Source: Sclerurus mexicanus (lineage: Eukaryota; Chordata; Aves; Passeriformes; Furnariidae). Taken from it: DNA of 64,000 nt. How positions within the stretch are numbered: position 1 is the first letter of the stretch; the number at the start of each line of letters is the position of its first letter. Under the pieces are notes generated by a model. It worked only from the letters and a program-made list of their open reading frames with translations, ran no database searches and had not been told where the DNA came from. The stretch is taken from positions 926,092 through 990,091 of the forward strand of contig VWZF01013053.1 in the NCBI GenBank assembly GCA_013396755.1, written 5' to 3'. Positions 13,201-27,553 of the stretch are shown here, one piece after another. The position numbers and the translations under genes were made by a program.

Positions 13201-15905
13201 ATAAGGCTGTCATTTATGCTTTTTAATGTTTGAGAATTCCACAAAAGTTTCACGTCGCTGGTTTGAAATCGAATCTTTCATTATTGTCTCTATCTTGCAA
13301 ATTAATTTATTACTGTATTTGAAGTCCTAAATGCCTCTTGAGAGAGCTGAACATACAATCTACCCATAAAGAGCAAACATGAGTTACACATTTAAAGAAG
13401 ATAATCTTTCAGTTGTATGGAAATCCTGTCACTCTTGCTTTTCTGTTTAAGCTTCATATAATAAAGCCTTTCTTTCTGTTTTCAGAGAAGTTTTGGTTCT
13501 TGCTCACTCATCCCTGTTCTGTGTGGCAGAAGAAAATGGCACATTACATTGAGACTGTAAAAAGGGGCACACAACTAAATGAAATTATTACTACCAAATT
13601 AGAAGATTAGAGTTCGTGGATGAAATATATTTTTCTAGAAATCCTCTAGAAGAGAGATTGAGGAGAAAACAAATAAACATGGAGAGAGTTCCCCACACCC
13701 ACGTTCTCACCTAAGTCTGAAGCTACAGCATGCTTTTTTGAGCACTATTAAATAAGAGCCACTAGCAGTTTCAAACACAGGTAGTAGAATTTACATAAGC
13801 AAATCTCATCTGGCTAAATACTGCCCCATAAATATACATATTATAATCTGTTATTAACACACAAGATTATATTGTCATAATACATCAAAATATTACAAGC
13901 AGGGATTTTGAATGAATTATCACTCTTCAATCCTGTGCATCCATCATGAGGCCAATGTGCCACCTACATCTCTCTTACAAGACACACACATCCTCTCCTG
14001 TCCCTCAGGACCGAGTCACTTAACTTCTTTCTCAGCAACTCAGCCAACAACAAATACTCCCAAAACCAAGTGAAACCAAAACAAAATTGAAAAAGAAAGA
14101 AAAGAAAATCCCCAAACCATTTGCTCTCTCTTAGGAAAACACTATTTCATGGTGCCATACAGTTAGTAAGACAGAGGCAAAATAATTCAGATTACAGAAA
14201 TTAATTCTGTATCAAAGTCCACAGAAGGACTTCTGTTGACATCAAAGCTTTGTCTCCTTTTTGATAATGAGATTACACTTCATACTTGATTTTCTACATA
14301 TTATTCTCTGCAGAGTAGATGTACTACCACTGTCTGTCAATGATTCTGCACAAAATTCAATCTATTTAAAAGCAAAGGACATACTTTTTGTGCCACTGCA
14401 GGGAAACCTGCAGTCCAAGAGCTGACTCCATAACCCTGGAGTTGAAATCGTAGTTAGTTTGCGTTTCCAGTTTCATCACGTGGATCCATATTTTATGCTT
14501 TTACTTGCAGTTAGTTCAAACCTCTGTCTTTCAAATTTCAACTTGCATCATCTGCTCAGCTTCATTCAATTTGTATATATGTAATTGCATTAAATGTAGT
14601 AAACAATTCTGTTGACAGGACAAAAGAAGTGGAAAAAATGGTCTCTCATTCTCTCACCTGATTGGGTCTGGCAAAATTAGATGGAGTAAAATCCAGTTAG
14701 AAGACAGCAGAGGAGATTGAACATAAAGTGTTAACTTGTTTACAAAAACCCCATATAACTGCCATCCACTGATCAGAGTAGAAATACCATAAACCAAATA
14801 CCCAGTCTTACTTCGATACTCTCCATTTTCTGAACACTCTGGTAATAAAGTCTGGTGACATTTTGACATGCAACCTTTTAAGAGAAGTTCAAGGTATATG
14901 TTGCTGAATCAGTCATTGCTATTACTGATGTTTGCAGCATTAAGAGAGAGAAGCTACTGGAGGAAAATCTTGCAGGTGCCAGACAGAAAGATGCCTATAT
15001 TAAGACTTATGTTGAATTGTTAATTTTTAGTTATCAGCAAAACCAAACTAAGAATCTGCGTGTTCAGCTGAGAGTGTTATTGGTGCAGCTTGTTCATGCT
15101 TCAAAGATAACAGTTGCTTTCAGTATGAAATGCTGAATTTTTTTTTCTTCTCCTAGGTTTGAGCTCTTCAGCTGAAAGCATACATGACATTTTTGATGTG
15201 TACAAGGACTGAAGAAGATCATCATCTCAATGGGATTACATCTGACTTGTACGTGGAGAAGGCCAACTTCCTTCTCCATATATGAGAACACTACAGTCCA
15301 GACAGCTCTTATGCTGGAATTGGTCCATAAGGTATTCCCATCCTAGTTCCAGCCATTCACCTTCCCTGCCCAGATCCTTTCCCACTTCTTCCTCCTCCCT
15401 TCTGTAGCAGCTTTCTACAGCTACAGAAAATAAGATCTGGAGCAGGGCCTTTCAGGGGAAATGAAAGCTGCCTGGTTGGCCGAGAGGAGAGTCTGGCTGC
15501 TTGTGCAGTGGAGGTGATTGGAAACTGTTCAGGAGATGATTCAGGAGCAGCTGCAGGTGCCAACATGCAGAAATTGAAGGTGGCTTGGGCAGGGTGGACA
15601 GGGCAGTTGCTTTTATTTCACGGAATTCTAATGAAAGATCCTGCCATGGTCATCTACACTAAGGATCAGTTTATATTTGCTGCAGGAAATTCCTCCTCAC
15701 TACATAACTTTCACATGCTATTAAGCAAAGATCTTTTTTTTACTCAAATATTAGTTGGGGAATTTCTCTACACTTAGTGATATCTCCAAGGCACTAACAT
15801 TAGAGAAAGTCTGCCAGAGGCAGGTGGAGGAGGTGGTGAATCACTTTCTCTAACATTTATGGTTACCCAGTGTAGCCCACAGTGTGAGACTATGGGGGGG
15901 GGGGG
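4264..15905. other. Intergenic desert segment, no gene recognised
   Basis: More than 11 kb of AT-rich DNA. It holds TA-rich simple sequence near 9,620-9,710, a purine-rich stretch at about 10,745-10,990 that creates a lysine and glutamate-rich open frame, and a minus-strand open frame at 10,332-10,640 of unknown meaning. No exon, tRNA or known repeat was identified with confidence. Old repeats too diverged to see by eye may be present. Confidence 0.55.
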
Positions 15906-15946
15906 NNNNNNNNNNNNNNNNNNNNNNNNNNNNNNNNNNNNNNNNN
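15906..15946. other. Assembly gap (41 Ns) behind a G12 run
   Basis: Forty-one undetermined bases follow directly after twelve G residues (15,894-15,905). The real length of the missing part is unknown. A long G homopolymer or G-rich repeat that stopped sequencing is the likely cause. Confidence 0.98.
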
Positions 15947-18900
15947 AATGAGCTACAAAACATAAGAACAAGTAACTCAAAAAGTGATGGAGAACATTTC
16001 AAAGAACCCAAGTTCTGCTGGAATGATTCTGTGCCAATCTCAGCAAGTGCTTTTTAGCACTTTTTTTAACATCCTTCTTGTATAATTCCTCTTCCTGTAT
16101 TACTCCACTTCAAGGTATTCTTTCTAGAACATGTCTTTGGTCTTTTCTCTGTACAACCAAACAGTAGGTCAGACAGCAGGTAAGTTTGTTATAGCCCCAG
16201 GCATGGGAATTCCCCTCAAAAGAAATACTCAAAATCTTTGCAATAATAAGGAAATAAAACAATGAACCCTGCTGGTTGGTCTCTTGCAGTATATAGCTGC
16301 TATTCAGGTGACAGATTAAATGGTGGACGGAAAATAACACTACTGTTATTACTATACATGTTAATAATATTTGGGAGAAGGCAGCAGCAGTCCTTGCCCT
16401 CATCCCAACACCAGCATTAGCTGGCACCAGCTAATGGGATCTCCACTAGTATTTACTTTTATCCTTGCTTTCCTTGGTGAGAGACATCCAAAATATTTTT
16501 AATATAATTTCTGACTTCAAACTGCAGTTAGGTCTGTTCATTATAAGCAACTGGAGTTTAGACGGGAAAAGTGCCAGAAAACTTTCCAATATTTTAAGTA
16601 GTCTGAAACACTAGCTGGAGAAGCTTACTTTTGAGAAAAGGAAGTTATTAACCACTGTAGAAGAACAGAAAGGAGAACTTCATATCTTTAGCAATTTTGT
16701 TCAGGTGCTAAAGGTTTTTCTTATTTCCTTATCAAAATATTAACCACTTCTGAGTTACAGATTCAGTGGATGAAATCCATTAGGGTTTATAATCAAAGAG
16801 CTCATAATTAATTATTTAGAGTGTATAGTCTGTCTTTGGAACTGATGATCTGATAATTTAACTCAGATCTGACTTATCAACAGCTAACAAATATATTTAT
16901 ATAACAAAATACTTCAGTTAGTATTCACTCGGTAAGTGAATAAGCCTTAACTTTTGCTTTAGCTTAATAGTGGTGATACCAGCTAAATTTTGGGTTCCTA
17001 GTTTGAGTGTTTTTCCTAGACAGATATAATAATTTTAAAAACAAAATTTAATTAAAATCAATTTTTTTAAATAAGCAGCACAGACCAAGAACCTTTCCAT
17101 ATTGAGTGAATATTAAGTCATCAGGGTGAAAAGAAAAAACCTGGTAGGCCCCCAATGAATGTTTGGGTCTCTCAGAGAGTCCTGTTCACAGCTCACACTC
17201 ACAGATCCCAGTGAGACCTCTCCTCAGCATACAGGTTCGTCCCTTGAACAAGGCACACTCCCATGATACGGCAAAGGAATCACCTCCATAGTGTGACCCT
17301 ACCACGACACTGGGCAATAATCTTTCTGCCAAAATGTGCTCCTAACACAACTAAAACTGGACAAGGTGATAACCTTCTTAACCCTCAGGAAGCCTCTGAG
17401 ACTGAGGATAATACCCCAGCCTGCTGCACAAAGTGAGTGCCCCTTTTTCCTTCATATTCCACGTCTACCCTTGGTGATGCCTCCTACTGCCAGTCACACA
17501 GTCTCTGGGGGATACTTGTTCTTTGGGCCATAACTGCAGTGTAATTACACAGGGCAATACCTGCCACAATCTGAACAACAGACTTGCTGTACTGAAATAA
17601 TTCTCTGTAGAATTCCATGTAGCCTCACCTGGCAGGTAATGGTTTGAGTATCAAGGTGTTACCATACTGCCTGAGCTTTTCATCCAGCTGGGACCTTGTC
17701 TCCATCAGGAGAGGAAAAAGCCGGGAAGCTGAGGGAATGTGGTTCTGCCTCCAGATCAGCCTTCTGCTGAGCTGGCACCTAAGATGCTGTCTAGTCAAAG
17801 AATATTCAGAATAGGTTTTACCAAAACTCTGTATATTCTAAAGCAAATGCCTTCTTTCCACCTCAAAGTCCTTTGACTCAGACTTACGCACATGAAGTCC
17901 TTGTGAACTGATACATGCAGAAGCTTATCCTTAAAAACTGAATACGATACAGTTACTGTCACTGCCTTCTCCTGCCAAAGCTGCAATTCTCCTAACACGC
18001 AAACCAAGACCCACGACAGGTAGACACAGGCACAGATTTTCAGGAGCAGTGTATACTACACCCAGCTGGAGAGGGGCTGTCATTTGAGTTTTCTGCACAG
18101 CAGTTCTCCATTCGTAAAAGCCAGAGTGGGAAAACCTCACCTTACTTCAGACGTGATTTACCTCTAATTGTAAGCGGTTTTTTCTTCTTTTGTGGTGGGA
18201 AATGCCTACAGGAAATCTGCATTTTAACCTCTCCAACTTTAAGCTCCAAAAACTTGAAAGGACTGCATATTCAGACACAGCATGAATACAATTAATCTTA
18301 TTTTTCTGTATTTTGTGATGCTGCTGCCATCTAGAGTGTGTAAGTAATATTGTGTCAAGAAATACCATCAGCAGTACTTAATTAATGGATTTTGCATTAA
18401 CACGGAGTAAGTATAATCATAATCATACGTTTTTCTCTATTTTGTTCCACTGCTGCCACCTAGAGTTATAAAACAAGTGGATTATTTTGCTGACTACATC
18501 TGTTTAATTAGTAGCTATTTATATTTGTGGGTGATACCTTACTTTTTCACAATTTTCTCATTGCTTTGGCTTGTCTCTTTGTCCTGAATGTCAGTATAAT
18601 CTAAGTATTGCATCTCATCATGTTCTTTTAAAAAAAAAAAATAAAAATTTAACAAAGTGGTTAAGCCAAGTAATTAATTTGTTGCAACTTTATGTTTTTA
18701 AAGGTCACCTTTAAATAAGAAAATATCTTAGGTCAACCTGTCTTTTTTTCTCATTACAAGACATCATTCATTATAAAAATTTGACTTAATATTCATTTGA
18801 GATCCCCAAATCAGAATTAATAGGGAAAAAAAATGGGCTGCTATTGTCATTAGCAGGGACAGACAGCTGGTTACTCCTGTAAAAAACCCCCAAGGTTTTA

Positions 18901-21900
18901 CAAACCCTTTTTTTTTTTTTCTTTGTGACACAGAAAGCAACACACATGCCTTGGGGACTGTAAAACAATCAATAAAAGAAAATAATGAATAATAGGTTAC
19001 CAAATCTGCAGTCACTAATGCATGTGACCTCCTTGTATATTTGAAGGTTCAAAAGAAGTCTCCTTTGATGCCTAGTAGGTAACTACAGAAATTCCTGGAA
19101 GAAATCCTAGGCATTCTTGTTCTTTTAGCCTATTTAATTTTTAGACGGCTTTGGATGACTGCACTGGAGGTAACAGCAACCCTCCAAGATCAAACATCCA
19201 CCAACTCTTTACCTGGATTGTTCCTTCCTCTTTGCTGAAGTAATCACTTTCATTATCCCTCTTCAGGTGGCCTTACTTTGTTGGGAATCCTTAGCTTGTC
19301 ATGTCTGGTGGAAACAGTAGCACTTTCTATATCTTTGTTTGACAGCTCTATTACAGTGCCTCAAAACTCAGGAATTTAATACATAGGCCTCCTCAATATC
19401 TCTAATGGAAAATTTCATGAAAAAAACCCCTTTTCTTGGACTTTGATCACAGAACTTTCTCTAGCTGGCTGTTCTTGGTTCCTAGTTCCTCTGGCTGTGC
19501 CCCTTGCCTTCTTTCACCTACCTGTGAAGCAAAGTCGATGTCCTGGTTTTGTCTTTTCAAACTACCTTTATGAAAACTAGTCACAGCTCTTGTCACAATG
19601 GCCTCACCTTAATAGCAACATGAAAGTCACACCTGCTTCTGTATATCCTCCAAATAGCTCACCCTGGGAAAACTGCTGCAGATAACTGGGAGCCAAATGG
19701 AGCAAGGTTTTATTCTCAGGTTGGTGTCATTTGTCTTTTTCGTTGTAACATGGAAACTTTTGAATAATAGATCCAATCAGTTCCACCATTTCTCAAAGAA
19801 CATCCCAGGCATAAATGCATAGGTATTTACAGATTTAAGCAGAATCAAATGAGAAAGAAAGCTAAACAGTGAATATATGAAGGGCAGATACAGAGCTGGC
19901 AGAACCAGAAGCTACAATAGGATCTGTAATTGTCTACAGATCAAAGCTATTAACAGCATGCAGTGTGACAACCAAATACCTCATCTCTGCTTGTCTTCTC
20001 GTTGCAGAAATAGGAGAATGAATAATGGTATGAAAGAGGTCTGCAGGATGGAGCCACGAGGGTCCAATGTTTATAAAGAATGAAGAACGAGTGGTGTGGG
20101 GATAGAAAGAGCCCCTGGGAGGCTGGAGGGAAGGATTCACAACTGGCCTTGTTCAGGCATTGGGAGGACACCCATAGTGCCTGATACAGTGAAGGAAAGG
20201 AAAGCCTCAGGGTGCTCCCAAAAATGTAACAGAATGGGAAACTGGTGGATAGGACCTTTGCAAGCTAGACGGGCAAATATAAAGATTGCTTAGTGTTAAG
20301 AAAAGGCCTAAAAAGCAGTTTCCTGAAGTATTCATCACCCTGAATAGTGATTGATGTGTGAGATTATACAAGAAAAATAATCCCATGCAAGCTTAGAAAT
20401 AGCCTTTGTGTTAAAAGTATAACAAAAGCACTGGCAATAGGCTGTTGTTATCTCCCAACCTCACCTATATCTGAATAATAATTAAAGATGTGTAAACTAC
20501 ATAATCAGTACTTCCAGTAGTTGTTACAACCTCTTGCTCATACTGTCTGTATCCTTGTAGACTGAGTTTTTTCTAAGGAGCATTGATCCTTTCTGCAAAA
20601 CTGACCCAGGAGTGAATGACAATACATGACTTTTACAAGAATGGACCATCTGTTATCTTCCGTGGGTTAGCAACCACTGTCTGAAATTCATCTTTTTTTT
20701 TTCAGTTTGAAATAGGGGTCATTTGTTAGCATGTTTTGTTTGGTCTGTGGTGACAACATTTTGGGACTTCTTGTTTTTGTTAGGTATTGGCAACATTGGC
20801 AACTTCTTTTCCTTTGTCTGCAGGTCTCAGGTCTGGTAATTCTAAGAAGTGGTACTCTCAGTTTAAGAAAAAATTTTTTTGTTGATAGTTTTTTTTTATT
20901 TTAATCAATTTATCTGGTATTTATGCTGCATTTTTTTCTAGTATATAAAAGCCAGGATGTATTATACTTCCACTGATACAACAGAGAATTACAAAACTGA
21001 GGCAGTTGCAGCTTGTAATCCTTTATCTATGAACTTGCATGGAATCCCATCTTGGCCAAATTATGCTAAGCCTTTGTTATTCAGCTCTATTCTATTCTAA
21101 CTCAATATTTAAAATGAGAATTGATCAGAAGATTGCACCACTGGGTGATCATCTAGTAGAAAGGTTCATCCTGTACAAGCTTCTTGAGGGGTTTTTGTCC
21201 TTTGTTAGACTTAAAAAACAATCAATAATAATAATAATCTGTAACTTCATAAGGTTTTCCCATGCCGGTCCTCCTTTCCTCAAGCTTCAGTCTGAGTGGA
21301 ATGTGCAACCAGCCAGTGCCCAGGTACCTCAGCATGTGATGGTCCTGTTTAAAGGCTCACCTTGTGTGCAGATACCATGTGGTGCTCTGATGAATTTGCC
21401 AGGGAATAATCCTGGTCTGACATTTGGTCCCTGCTATGTGTAGTACAGGCTGTCTCTCAAAGTATGGGGCTAATTAGCTTTACTTCACATAAACAGCCCA
21501 GAGATAACTTATTCTTCTTCCAGAACCCTAAAGATTCAGGCCATTTTGATGGCTTTTAATAGCTGGGCTGGGCTAAGGCTGAAGAGAAAATTTGGAAAGA
21601 GGTATCTACTAAGAACAGACTTTTGAATCTCCTTTACTAAGTTGGTTCTGCTCAAAGTAATGGCTTTGTTAGTAAAATAACAATACTACTGCATTTCAAA
21701 ATGCAGACTCATGGTATCTGCCACCATCTTTGGATCCTCATCTTGTTTTCTCAACAGTGACTTATTATTACCTTAGGAGATGCCTGAACTTAGTAAGTGT
21801 GATTTCAACAACTTAGCCTTCTTTTGGCATTATCAGATCAGCACAATGGAGTTTATCTTTTGCTAAAAGCACACAAAGAGTTTAACAAAGTGCATAAGAG

Positions 21901-24900
21901 ATTTAAGAAAAGGATTTGAATCCTGATCAGCAGAGAAGGGCTACCCACCACACATAGCTGATAATTTGTTTCTGCACCTTGCTCTTCCATCCGAATTCAC
22001 ATGGGATCCCTGTTCCATTGTTTCAAGCGCTATTTTCATCTTCTTGTGATGTGATTCAAAGTGTGTCAGACATAAGAGCTCCCAATCTGTTTACATTATT
22101 AAACAAGCATGGTTTTTGTTTTTGACAGTAAGTGTTCAAACTCCTAATGCCTCTAATAATTACCTTTACCTGAATACCAATATTTGTTTTGAAATTTACA
22201 TCCAGGAGCTAATCAGGTACAAGATCCTGCTTTGAAAATGTATTTAGAGCTTCAGAGAGAATTGTTTCCGTGTGATCACAGCTTTGTCCTCAAGCTGTTT
22301 GTTTATATACTTATCTTTGCTCTTAAATCTTCACAATTTTTCCTACTGGGGCATGTTTGCATTATATAAGCAGGTGATAGAAAGTGGAGAAAGGTGGTGC
22401 AATTTAATAGAACAAATATGATAAATGAGGAAGACCAGCTTTTCAGTGCATATCGTCATCTTTGGGTTTGAAATACACACAGCAAAATCTAAGCTGAGGT
22501 TTAATACAATAATGCCAGCTTAGCTAGACACACTATTGCACCCCTTTTCAAGGAGCAGTTTTGAAATATTTTACAGTTGTTCTACATTTATGAAAACCAA
22601 TTTGTCATTCTTTTTAACTTTTTGTTAACTCTGTTTTCTGCATTTGTGCCAAGGTATACATTGCTAATGAATGCAGTTCAAGTCTGTACTTGTTTGCTAA
22701 TACCATCATTTGAGAAGACTTACTCAGTAGCTCTCAAAATATTCAGTCAATTTACTACAATAATTGCTTTGGTCTCTTTATTCTTTCTGCCATAAGTATT
22801 TGGCCTGATCAACCTCACATTACACAGATTCATTAGCCAGGTTTGAACCATAATAATCAATGTTCTTATCTAATAGGTTATTATAAAGAAAAAGTATTTT
22901 TGCCAAGTAATAATGCTGATCAACAGTGCCTTGAAATACATTTCCCCTTAAAAACCACCATACAGCAAAAAAACAAAGGTGCCACTCCCCACCCCTGGGA
23001 TTACTTCAGCACTTGATCCTACGGCTGATGTTTGAAGAAGACATTATTGGCTTCAACGAACTGAAATGTAACCACTGGTCTACGAGTCACAATCATCCAT
23101 CTTTTTTCTGACTCCGTAATGGTCTAAACTGCAACAACCTTCCGAGAAGGAGTCAGCCCATGGTCTTACCTGTGAGGCAGCACAGTGCCTAGGCTGAATT
23201 TTAGGTAGGGCTTTAGGCATCTAGAGAACTTTAAAACAGGTATAGCTATGGCACATACACATCTTTAACATTACACAGCAACTACGTGGAGTATCTGAGG
23301 GTAACTGAGGAAATTTGGGTAAGTCCCTCTTTAAAAACAAACCCCTCTGTAGATCTAATTCTGTAAAAAAGAGACTATAAATTGCACCTCAGATTTTTTG
23401 TCAGAGTAACAAGTCACAACCTGTACTCAGAGTTTACCAAAATTGCACATCTTTGGTTTACTTACAGGCGGGAGGGGACATTCAGCATCTACAGTGTCTT
23501 TGAATAAACTGTCAGTCTCCTCAAGAAGGCTTTTCATGGTTTATTGCAGTATTCAAAACTTTGGATTTTCAACTAAATGTCTCAATTTTACTATAAAGGA
23601 TCTCACTGTGTATATAGGTTTGCCCACTTCATCAGTGGATATTCTGTGAATTCTATCTAAGATGACCTACAGTCATGGGGGACCAGACTCAATAAACTAG
23701 GGGACACCTTCCAATTCCATTCAGTAATCTTGAGGTTAATAAAGAAGTAAATAAAAAATAATCTGGGGTCAAAAAGGCCTAGAGTTCCAGTAGTTTGCCA
23801 AAATTATTTCAAAAGTAAGACTGTAAGACTTAGAGAATTTAGTTTTGTCTATCCAGCAAACAAAAAAAGTCCCATCAAATCCACGTTCAGGCAGAGGTAA
23901 ACTCAAACTTACACACGAGTGACACTTGCACAGCACATTAGGTGCAGGACTGTATCACCCTGCTGACCTTCCTGAATGGTTCTGCCAAGATGAAACAGCA
24001 TTTTGTACCACACTGCCAGTAAGGCCATAATTTACCCTTGTATTTCAGAACGGAACTACAGAGACCATGGAATGTCTGCATTTCTCAAATACCATCAGTG
24101 CCAATTGTTATTGATTGGCAACTGTGTTAGTTCTAAAGCAGGCCACTAACAGAGTCATGCTTTTCCAAGCAGTGCTATCAATTCCAGGAACAGTCCAGAA
24201 TCCAAAATAACTGGAAACAATGATTGGTAGGTGTAATGCCATCCTCAAATTTCTTCCTCTACTAAATTATTAAAGCAACATTACTACTGTGTAACAAAAA
24301 TAAATACTTGTTTAAAATACATACTTGTTTAAAAAGTCCAGGTTCTGAAGTTTTCTGTACACAGAGGATCTATCAGATACCTATCATTTAGGTATTCCAG
24401 TATATTTTCTGTTGTAGGAAACATTGGTCTAAAATAATAATTTTATTTCAGAAAAATGATTGTTATCCAAACCAGAGAAATTATTTCAGAATAATATTAG
24501 TTGTAGTTGGAAAGAAATTACTTACGTGGGGAAATTACTCCAGAATAGAAAAGTGAAATAATTATTCTGGGATGATTATGCAAGCCAATTTCAAAAGGAA
24601 GCCAAAGAATGAACCAACAGAATATGCCCCAAATGCAGGCTCTTCCATGCCTGAGGTGGTGGATAAATTATAGCAGTGAAAATGCACTGAAGTCCTGTGT
24701 TTGGAAGGCTATTCCCTGTGCTATTACCTATGTTTACAATATCATTATAATCATTTTATCATTATTTAGTTGTACTGTAATGAGTCCAGAGACTTGAATC
24801 AGGCCATTCTGCTAGGCAGTGTTCAACAGACTGGATGCAGAATTCCCTTCCCAAAGCAACCAGGGAAACCAAGTAAGTAGCAACAGAAAAGTAGTCCCTC

Positions 24901-27139
24901 CAAAAGGTGCTCGACGGGGAGTTATCCCATGGAGGACACAGTCTGGGCCTGAATTTAGAATCAGGTTTCCGTGTCCTTAAGCAAGGGCTTTTCCCTACTG
25001 CCCATTATTTTTTGTTCTGCCTGATTTCATCTTGAAGACACAAAGCTGAATTTGCAAAATCACAGCCATTCCCATGGCAATGGATGGGATGTTATGATGT
25101 CCACCCTTGGAGCAAACAAAACAAGGGACCAAGCTGTTGGATTAAGGCTGGAGTAGGAGCACTTTTTAACCCTAAAGATGAATTTCTAAAATCAATTCAG
25201 GTTGATATCATATCCATTTCAGAGACATCCACTACCACTTTCCCCATAGGCCACGATTCTTTACAGGAGTTGAGGTGATGAGTTAAAGGGCTGATCTAAT
25301 AAGGTCAGTGGAAAGTCTCCTGCTGTGTTTTGCCTCAAAACAACTGGATTGGAGAAGAGACAATGCCACTGTGAGTGCCATGTAGGTAGGTATTGTTATT
25401 CTTGTTTAAATGATATATAAACTAACACAATGCCATGTGACTTATCTAGAATCATATACTAGATCTCAGAAAGGTCTGTCATGGCATTGATAAATTACAG
25501 GATTCTTGTCCTATTTCTTAATAAATTATGATCTAACATTAATATTCTGCTGACCCTTCAGGTTTGCACCTGCCCAATGGAATTAATTCTACTTAGAAAC
25601 AGTGAGCTTCTATTTTCTTTAGGAGAGAAAATCCTTTTCTGTATTATGGGGTTAAATTTAGAATTTGATTTAAATTTCAAGGTTAAATTCACAGTAAAGT
25701 GCTAAAAAATTAAAAGGGGGGGAAGAGGGAGAAATGAATCCTTCTTTATTATATTAGCAACTTACTTAACTATAACATTATTTATAGAAATATAAATATG
25801 ATATTTAAAGCTATGGAACTCAGTTCTAGTGCCATTGAATCCAATTGAGATTTTGTTTTAATCATCCCCACTGTCAGGTTTATATTTTATAAAAACATTT
25901 TATTATAAAGAGAAATATATTTTAAAAGTGCCCCTTTGATAAATGGCAGCAGCAGAATGGAATCTTTGAATACGCTCTTTGAAGCCTGCAGTTTTATGAG
26001 TTCAGTGCCTTCAGAAGCTTCTAAAGTAGTTAGAGACAAATGGAGACAGCCAAGGCTTTGCACGCCTACTTCAAACATAAGTGAGTAACTAACATAAAAT
26101 TGTAGTGGCCATTAAAACTTCAAAGGAGAAGTGTGACCTGAATATTACTTGTCATAGTACATGATTTGTCACTGAAAGATCTGATCAAGTTTTTTTTAAT
26201 TATAGTATCTCCACCAAATGCTAAGATCATGACTTAGATAAATTATACTGTCTCAAATAAATTTTTATTCCTGAGATTTCCCTTATGATACCAGTGAAAG
26301 AAAGCACTGGCTGGATAGTCACAAAATGCTGCCTCCCCCTCCTTGCTTCCAGCTAAATCTGGTCTCTATCTTGCTAAAGCTGCTGTCCTCCTACCTCTCA
26401 CATTCTCTTTGCCCAGAGAGCCTCTCCTTCTGACGCAGGTCATAAAACTGTCCTCTTTTCTTACAAATTTCTCTTCACAACTCAGTTTTCCCCCCAGTAT
26501 TTCTTGAGTTATGACCAAACTTTCTATCCATGCTAAAAAACACGCAAGAAGATTACGAAGTCATTGTTATCAATTCTTCTGTTGGTTATTTCCTGTCATC
26601 AGAAATGTGGTAACTGTGTGAATTGACAATCCTTTGAAAAAATCTAGTGATCTCCTAGTCTTGCATATATTTATCTTCCCATTCTTTGTCTGCTGGATGC
26701 CATCTGTTTCTTTGTCAAGTCCTGTGGTATCTCTCTTAGACTATAAGATCCCCAAATGCAAAGATTTCTTTCATTATATAAAAGAAAAAAAATCAAAATA
26801 TGCATATACATTCAGTGGTATGTAGTGGTGCTACCCTCTTAATAGTTATGCTTCTTTCTCTGGAAAACAATCAGAAACAACTGTGGACTTTGAATGATTA
26901 ACCTTTATATAGACAGAGAAGGAAGATAATCTGGCCTTTTACTATTACTTTAAGTTTCGAAACTATTTGTAACTTTTTTCGGAACCTCTGTTTATGGCTA
27001 AAAACTTTACGACCTGGATTTTATCATCTCTTGAGCTTTTGAGCCTCTGTAATGAAGTTACTTGGATAATTATTTGCATGCATAGAGTTGGATGATTGCT
27101 TACTACTCATCTGCTTACCCAGAATCGAGTCCTTTTCTG
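15947..27139. other. Intergenic desert segment, no gene recognised
   Basis: AT-rich, mostly unique-looking DNA. It includes the two related CTCF-like words near 18,301 and 18,430 and a poly-T run at about 18,908. The longest open frame (21,039-21,443, 134 codons) has no recognisable domain and is about what chance gives in this much sequence. Confidence 0.55.
18301..18467 (+). repeat. Direct repeat of a 38-bp word containing TGCTGCCAYCTAGAGT
   Basis: The stretch 18,301-18,338 (TTTTTCTGTATTTTGT ... CTGCTGCCATCTAGAGTG) recurs at 18,430-18,467 with about seven changes. Both copies carry CTGCTGCCAYCTAGAGT, which resembles part of the CTCF binding core. The 129-base spacing suggests an old local duplication. 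No known repeat family is recognised. Confidence 0.7.
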
Positions 27140-27553
27140 CTCCTCATCCCACTGCAAAGAAGGCTGGGGGTGCACAAGGAGCTGGGAGGGGAACAGCTGG
27201 AACAGCTGATTCCAACTGGCCCAAGGGACATTCCATGCCATATGGTGTCATGCTCATCTGGGGGAAGAAGAAGGAAGGGAGATGTTCATAGTGATGGTGT
27301 TTGGACCCCCAAGTCACTGTTGGGAGTGGTGCAGCCCTGCCCTCCCGGGGACAGCCAAACACCTGTCTGGCCATGGGATGTGGAGAATGAATCCCTTGTT
27401 TTGTTTTGCTTGAGTGCAGCTTTTGATTCACCTTTTAAACTGTCAGCCCATGGGTTTCCTGACTTTTACCCTTCCTACCCCCTGCCCCATCCCCGCAGGA
27501 GGGGCTGTGTGGGGCTGAGCTGCTGGCTGGGGTTAAACTCTTACAGCTGCACA
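27140..27553 (+). mobile_element. Avian endogenous retrovirus LTR fragment
   Basis: Several words typical of a common bird LTR occur in order: GGAACAGCTGATTCCAACTGG, CCAAGGGACATTCCATGCCATATGGTGTCATGC, a purine-rich GGGGGAAGAAGAAGGAAGG tract, CCTTGTTTTGTTTTGCTTGAGTGC, TTAAACTGTC and the end GCTGCTGGCTGGGGTTAAAC. No internal gag, pol or env sequence is attached, so it is a solo or truncated LTR. The left boundary is approximate and target-site duplications were not found. The usual TATA box region looks shortened. The 161-codon open frame over it is an artefact of its base composition. The exact ERV class is uncertain. Confidence 0.88.
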
